A stretch of DNA of 9,854 bases, taken from positions 1-9,854 of the forward strand of contig JADFCT010000113.1 of the NCBI GenBank assembly GCA_017161665.1. The letters are read 5' to 3'. The stretch comes from Candidatus Sumerlaeota bacterium (GTDB lineage: Bacteria; Sumerlaeota; Sumerlaeia; JADFCT01). Shown in pieces: positions 6,846 through 9,854 of the stretch (its first letter is position 1; each line of letters begins with the position of its first letter). Both the position numbers and the translations under genes were made by a program. A model generated the notes under the pieces. That model ran no database searches. It saw nothing but the letters and a program-made list of their open reading frames with translations, and was not told the DNA's origin.

Positions 6846-7160
6846 TCATCCCTGAATAATCGGGGGCGTCTTGAAACAGCCGGACTCAGAATCCGGGGCG
6901 TTCGCCAACGCCTCGTCATTGGTCAACGATATTCCGGGCGTATCGGGACGAAACACATTGACCTGCTTGATGGCGTGCGAGGTCGGTTCGACGCCCTCCG
7001 TATTGAGTTCCTGGAGTTGATCGACGTAAGCGAGGATGTCGTTGAGTTCGCGGGTGAACCGGGTCACTTCCCCGTCATTAAACTCCAGCCGTGACAAGAG
7101 GGCCACATGGCGCACGTCATCCGGTCCGATATGCGGATCCTGGGGGGCCGTGTCGCTCAT
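6846..7160 (-). CDS. gatC: Glutamyl/aspartyl-tRNA amidotransferase subunit C
   Basis: A 104-residue protein, normal length for GatC. GatC wraps around the GatA-GatB interface and is needed for a stable transamidosome. The N-terminal helical segment VRHVALLSRLEFNDGEVTRF (about residues 16-35) and the following ELNDILAYVDQLQELNTEGVEPTSHA pattern are characteristic, including the conserved Leu/Val spacing and the Glu-Pro-x-x-His-Ala turn. The C-terminal FRPDTPGISLTNDEALANAPD is also typical (family pattern: LR-D-x-x, then EALxNAPD). Its ATG overlaps the TGA of the upstream Tudor-domain gene by one base (TGATG), implying translational coupling. The next gene, gatA, begins only after a 224-base spacer, so gatC and gatA may be separately controlled or the transcript may carry a structured leader. 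Confidence 0.93.
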   Translation of the reverse strand: MSDTAPQDPHIGPDDVRHVALLSRLEFNDGEVTRFTRELNDILAYVDQLQELNTEGVEPTSHAIKQVNVFRPDTPGISLTNDEALANAPDSESGCFKTPPIIQG

Positions 7161-7366
7161 CAGGTCACCTTTTTCAATTTGGCATGGGAGGCCAAGACCT
7201 TTTTCTGACCTTCTTCGGGGAAAAGGATCAACAGTTTTTGCTGTTCACCCGATCCCTGCTTGTAAATGATGGTCCCCACGCCCCACTTGGCGTGGCGGAC
7301 CTGTTCGCCCGCCTCAAATTCCGTGAGGGATTTGGTTGCGGTGGTTTTGCTTTTTGAATCGCTCAT
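7160..7366 (-). CDS. Free-standing PcrA/UvrD C-terminal Tudor-like domain protein
   Basis: A 68-residue protein. After a Ser/Lys/Thr-rich N-terminus, residues about 17-67 carry the pattern of the C-terminal Tudor-like domain of PcrA/UvrD helicases: GEQVRHAKWGVGTII, a GSGEQQKLLILF strand, and GQKKVLASHAKLKKV. In full-length PcrA/UvrD this domain contacts RNA polymerase or other partners. Here no helicase motifs are present and an in-frame stop lies about 25 bases upstream of the ATG, so it is a complete small protein and not the visible tail of a helicase. AGGAAGGA lies 13 bases before the ATG, a rather long spacing. The gene overlaps gatC by one base and lies just downstream of an intrinsic terminator, so it probably begins its own transcript. 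Function is unknown; binding to RNA polymerase or nucleic acid is inferred. A CarD-like or Tudor/KOW-type domain is the alternative reading. Confidence 0.75.
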   Translation of the reverse strand: MSDSKSKTTATKSLTEFEAGEQVRHAKWGVGTIIYKQGSGEQQKLLILFPEEGQKKVLASHAKLKKVT

Positions 7367-7425
7367 GATTGTTTCTTTGTCCTTCCTGCGTCATTCCCGA
7401 AACCGGAACGCCGGTCTGCGTCACT

Positions 7426-7477
7426 AAAAAAATCGCCACAGCCATTCGCCCTTTTTCAAGGCGAATGGCTGCCGGCG
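7426..7477 (-). terminator. Intrinsic terminator after the AmaP-like gene
   Basis: Arms 7439-7450 and 7460-7471 form a perfect 12-base-pair stem with a nine-base loop. Four more pairs (7434-7437 with 7474-7477) extend it beyond a small internal loop. Read on the - strand, the stem is followed directly by A and seven T (complement of 7426-7432), a textbook factor-independent terminator. It lies 46 bases after the AmaP-like stop and 60 bases before the Tudor-domain start, separating the accC/Asp23 unit from the Tudor-gatC unit. Confidence 0.85.
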
Positions 7478-7522
7478 TATCCGTTCGTGTGCGGTGGTTC
7501 CCCTTGCGTTTGGCCCAATCCG

Positions 7523-8299
7523 CTACAGTTTCTGGCTCGAATCCGATTCCGCATCCAGTTCCGCGTCTTCGGCTTCAGCGGAGATTTCCGAAAACGGCGC
7601 CTTCGGGGCGATCGGTTCGTCCGCTGGCGCTTCTTTTTCTGGCAGAGCCAGCAGCGTCGGATATTCCTGATTGGTTGACAGCTTATCCGAGCGCATGTCG
7701 GCGCAGACCACTTCCAGCGACTTGATCGTGTCCGGGCCCATTACTTGTTTGATGGCCTCGGGCACCCGTTCCAGCAGTTCGGGGCGCACCGCCAACCACG
7801 CGTCGGGCGTCGCCACACAGACCGACAGTTTGGCCACCAGTTGATTCCGCACGTTTTCAATATCAATCGTCACACTGTCGATGCCCGGCACCGTGCTGCA
7901 GATGCAGCGGATAAATTTCCGCATGGCCGTCTGTGTGACGGAGATCATGCCGTCTTCATTGCGCACATGGAAGTCGGGCTTTCCGCTAAACAGACTCAGG
8001 AAGCCAAACAACAAGACCAACAGCGGCAGAGCGATCAGGGCGCCGTAAAGATAAAGGGGCCAGATATTGGATGGGTCCGATGTGTCAAAGATCATCTGGG
8101 CCTGAACAACGCACGGGGTGATTTTTTCAACCCATTCCGGCGTTTCCGCGGTGACCGTCCCACTCGTGGTCGTCGTGGCGGCCGGCGCAATCATCTTGCC
8201 TTGCATGTAGGGACAATCTTTGCCCAGGAACACCAGACCGAACAAAAACATGTAAGGCAGGGCCACAAAGTACAGAACGAACGTCTTCAACTTCGCCAT
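7523..8299 (-). CDS. AmaP-like membrane protein with a cytoplasmic Asp23-like domain
   Basis: A 258-residue protein. A basic start (MAKLK) is followed by a transmembrane segment at about 6-26, a Thr-rich loop at 27-79 that should be extracytoplasmic and contains Cys29 and Cys63, a second transmembrane segment at about 80-105, then an Asp23/DUF322-like domain at about 116-205 (GMISVTQTAMRKFIRCICS, VPGIDSVTIDIEN, QLVAKLSVCV) and an acidic, Ala/Glu/Asp-rich tail at 216-258. Two helices followed by an Asp23-like domain is the layout of AmaP, which anchors Asp23 to the membrane in Staphylococcus. The start is supported by GGAGG six bases upstream. It lies 63 bases after the Asp23-family gene on the same strand, which fits an anchor-and-partner pair. 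The loop between the helices is longer than a simple hairpin, and the acidic tail is an addition relative to what I recall for AmaP. The match is by pattern, not alignment. Confidence 0.7.
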   Translation of the reverse strand: MAKLKTFVLYFVALPYMFLFGLVFLGKDCPYMQGKMIAPAATTTTSGTVTAETPEWVEKITPCVVQAQMIFDTSDPSNIWPLYLYGALIALPLLVLLFGFLSLFSGKPDFHVRNEDGMISVTQTAMRKFIRCICSTVPGIDSVTIDIENVRNQLVAKLSVCVATPDAWLAVRPELLERVPEAIKQVMGPDTIKSLEVVCADMRSDKLSTNQEYPTLLALPEKEAPADEPIAPKAPFSEISAEAEDAELDAESDSSQKL

Positions 8300-8362
8300 A
8301 ACGCGCCTCCGGAAAAAGTTAGGTCACCTATGATTTCAACCGCTGGTCCGCGCATCGACGTC

Positions 8363-8821
8363 TCAGGCGTTGTCGACTTCGCCCGGCGCGTCGACCGCTT
8401 CCCGCGGTTTTAATCCTTGTACATTGACATTCACTTCACGGACCACATAGCTCGTTGTATTCTGAATCTCGTTTTTGATCTTATGCTGCAAGTCGCTACA
8501 GACATCATAGATATTGTAGCCAAAGAAAATCTCCACGTCCAGGGTGATCGAGATTTCATTTTCCTTCAGTTTCTTGTCGTCCTGGGGGGTGATGACTTCC
8601 ACGCCGGGATCTTTTTCGCCGAAGGTCAGCGTCGCGCCAATCGCGTAGCGTCCGCCCACTCCGGCGATTCCCAGAGTCTGCATGGCCGTATAACCGGCGA
8701 TTTCCTTGAAGACGGAATTGTTACACTTGATCGTCCCCAAAACGTCCAATTCGTCGCTTTTGCCGGCGTCGGCATCCGCGTTCGTATCGCTTTTCGACAT
8801 CAGTTTCATTTCCTTGCTCAT
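8363..8821 (-). CDS. Asp23/Gls24 family protein (alkaline shock protein/YqhY-like)
   Basis: A 152-residue cytoplasmic protein. After a charged, low-complexity N-terminus (to about residue 25), residues 26-140 follow the Asp23/DUF322 pattern: LGTIKCNNSVFKEIAGYTAM, then IAGVGG, a variable loop, ISITLDVEIFFGYNIYDVCSDLQHKIKNEI, and VVREVNVNVQGLKP. The invariant features are the GxI strand, the helix leading to a Gly-Val turn, the x-x-x-YG/GYNI strand-helix step, and the final VNVxVxG strand. The start ATG has GGGGAG eight bases upstream. Asp23 proteins are small, abundant, membrane-associated proteins linked to envelope homeostasis; the B. subtilis member YqhY is encoded beside accBC and is tied to acetyl-CoA carboxylase control. 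The position right after accC, and before an AmaP-like gene, matches both contexts. The exact role here is inferred. Confidence 0.85.
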   Translation of the reverse strand: MSKEMKLMSKSDTNADADAGKSDELDVLGTIKCNNSVFKEIAGYTAMQTLGIAGVGGRYAIGATLTFGEKDPGVEVITPQDDKKLKENEISITLDVEIFFGYNIYDVCSDLQHKIKNEIQNTTSYVVREVNVNVQGLKPREAVDAPGEVDNA

Positions 8822-8890
8822 CTGGTGTGCTCCCCATCACGCGATTGGCCCTGGCGGCGCAACAATTCGGGACCGGGGTCGCGTCATGTT

Positions 8891-9854
8891 TTAGAGATAT
8901 GTGTCCACAAAGCTCGTTCCAAACTCACCTTTAATAAAATGAGGATTGCGCAGCACCCGCTGATGAAAGGGGATCGTGGTTTTGACCCCTTCGATCACAA
9001 ATTCATTCAACGCCCGATCCATGCGGATAATCGCCTTTTGCCGATCTTCGGCATGGACGATCAACTTGGCGATCATGGAATCATAATACGGCGGAATCAC
9101 ATATTCCTGATACACATGACTGTCCACGCGCACGCCCGGACCACCGGGTTGATGGAACGTGGTTATTTTACCCGGGCTGGGCATGAAGTCGCGATCGGGA
9201 TCCTCGGCATTGATGCGACACTCGATGGAGTGTCCTTCCATGACGATGTCTTCCTGCTTGTGTTCCAATTCCAGGCCGATGGCGGCGCGAATCTGCTCCA
9301 CAATCAAGTCCACACCCGTGACCACTTCCGTGACCGGATGTTCCACCTGAATTCGCGTATTCATTTCCATGAAACAGAAGGTCTTGCCGTCCTGATCCAG
9401 GAGAAACTCCACCGTGCCGGCCCCGACATAGTTGACGTGTTTGGCGGCCTTGACGGCGGCCTCACCCATGGCGGCGCGCAATTCAGGGCTGACGGCCGGC
9501 GACGGCGATTCCTCGACCAGCTTCTGGTGACGCCGCTGGATGGAACAGTCCCGTTCCCCCAGGTGAATGACGTTGCCATGTTCGTCGCCCAGAACCTGAA
9601 TTTCCACGTGGCGCGGATTGGTAAAATATTTTTCCAGATAGACTTCGCTGTTGCCGAAGGCCTTTTCGGCTTCGGCCTGCGCCGTGAGGAAGGCGTTGGT
9701 CAGGCTCATTTCCGTGTGGGCGATGCGCATCCCGCGACCACCGCCGCCGGCGCTGGCCTTGATGATGACCGGATAACCGATCTTCGAGGCCTCTTTGCGG
9801 GCATCTTCGATGGACGTCACGGGGCCGTCGCTGCCGGGCACGGTGGGCGTGCCG
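8891..9854 (-). CDS. accC: Biotin carboxylase subunit of acetyl-CoA carboxylase (5' end outside window)
   Basis: The last 320 residues of an ATP-grasp biotin carboxylase; the frame is open to the window edge, and by comparison with E. coli AccC about 125-130 N-terminal residues are missing. AccC carboxylates the biotin on AccB using ATP and bicarbonate, the first step of malonyl-CoA synthesis for fatty acids. Visible motifs (numbered from the first visible codon) are the glycine-rich ATP loop AGGGGRGMR at 35-43 with its Lys at 32, NPRHVEIQVLGD near 79-90, ERDCSIQRRHQK ending at Lys111, the metal/catalytic segment EMNTRIQVEHPVTE at 163-176, INAEDP near 214-219, and GVRVDSH with the catalytic-type Arg at 242. 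The protein ends in the usual helical region at FVDTYL. Pyruvate or propionyl-CoA carboxylase biotin-carboxylase subunits share these motifs, but the lengthwise match and stop position favour a stand-alone AccC. It heads a leftward run into the Asp23-family gene 69 bases downstream. Confidence 0.95.
   Translation of the reverse strand, partial: GTPTVPGSDGPVTSIEDARKEASKIGYPVIIKASAGGGGRGMRIAHTEMSLTNAFLTAQAEAEKAFGNSEVYLEKYFTNPRHVEIQVLGDEHGNVIHLGERDCSIQRRHQKLVEESPSPAVSPELRAAMGEAAVKAAKHVNYVGAGTVEFLLDQDGKTFCFMEMNTRIQVEHPVTEVVTGVDLIVEQIRAAIGLELEHKQEDIVMEGHSIECRINAEDPDRDFMPSPGKITTFHQPGGPGVRVDSHVYQEYVIPPYYDSMIAKLIVHAEDRQKAIIRMDRALNEFVIEGVKTTIPFHQRVLRNPHFIKGEFGTSFVDTYL

Noticed and set aside
6650..6919. 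Small frames on both strands in the gatC-gatA spacer (6650-6859 + and 6734-6919 -)
   Set aside because: Arg/Pro-rich translations without recognisable features, running into gatC, and no good ribosome-binding site; the spacer's inverted repeats explain its structure better.
7386..7425. Direct repeat CTGCGTCA(T/C)T at 7386-7395 and 7416-7425
   Set aside because: Only ten bases with one mismatch, 30 bases apart; could be chance and does not coincide with a clear promoter.
7745..8413. 222-codon + strand frame antisense to the AmaP-like gene
   Set aside because: His/Gln/Arg-rich translation typical of an antisense shadow; it crosses the gap into the next gene.

Overview
The window looks like part of a chromosome from an uncultivated, diderm-type bacterium with moderately high GC. 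The signs are lipoprotein signal peptides, a dockerin-ended secreted protein, a hydrazine-synthase-alpha-like/PD40 cytochrome protein, a DUF1080 (3-keto-disaccharide hydrolase) lipoprotein and an SMP-30-like lipoprotein. This mix of families is typical of Planctomycetes/PVC relatives and Candidatus Hydrogenedentes; I favour the latter, but the assignment is inferred from gene content alone. I see no insertion sequence, CRISPR array, tRNA or rRNA.

Layout. Positions 1-4253 are read rightward: the 3' end of a dockerin-bearing secreted protein, a strong hairpin, a complete secreted PD40/HZS-alpha-like protein with two CXXCH haem motifs, a 260-base spacer, and an SMP-30/gluconolactonase-like lipoprotein. 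Everything from 4358 to the right edge is read leftward. In transcription order this is accC (5' end cut by the window edge), an Asp23/Gls24-family protein, an AmaP-like membrane protein with an Asp23-like domain, an intrinsic terminator, a 68-residue free-standing PcrA/UvrD-type Tudor domain overlapping gatC by one base, gatC, a 224-base spacer with inverted repeats, gatA, and a DUF1080 lipoprotein. The two halves converge on a GC-rich hairpin at 4300-4334.

How the genes may work together. The left half is an envelope/extracytoplasmic set, probably for carbohydrate or lactone turnover plus an uncharacterised multihaem-type protein. The right half is housekeeping: fatty-acid synthesis initiation (AccC), envelope-associated Asp23-type proteins, and the GatCAB transamidation system for Gln-tRNA(Gln)/Asn-tRNA(Asn) (gatB is not in the window). 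The points most worth following up are accC joined to a soluble and a membrane-anchored Asp23-fold protein, the orphan PcrA-type Tudor domain coupled to gatC, and the HZS-alpha-like protein that lacks nearby hydrazine synthase partners and apparently a key haem ligand. I did not find a clearly new multi-gene system; most of the window is interpretable.
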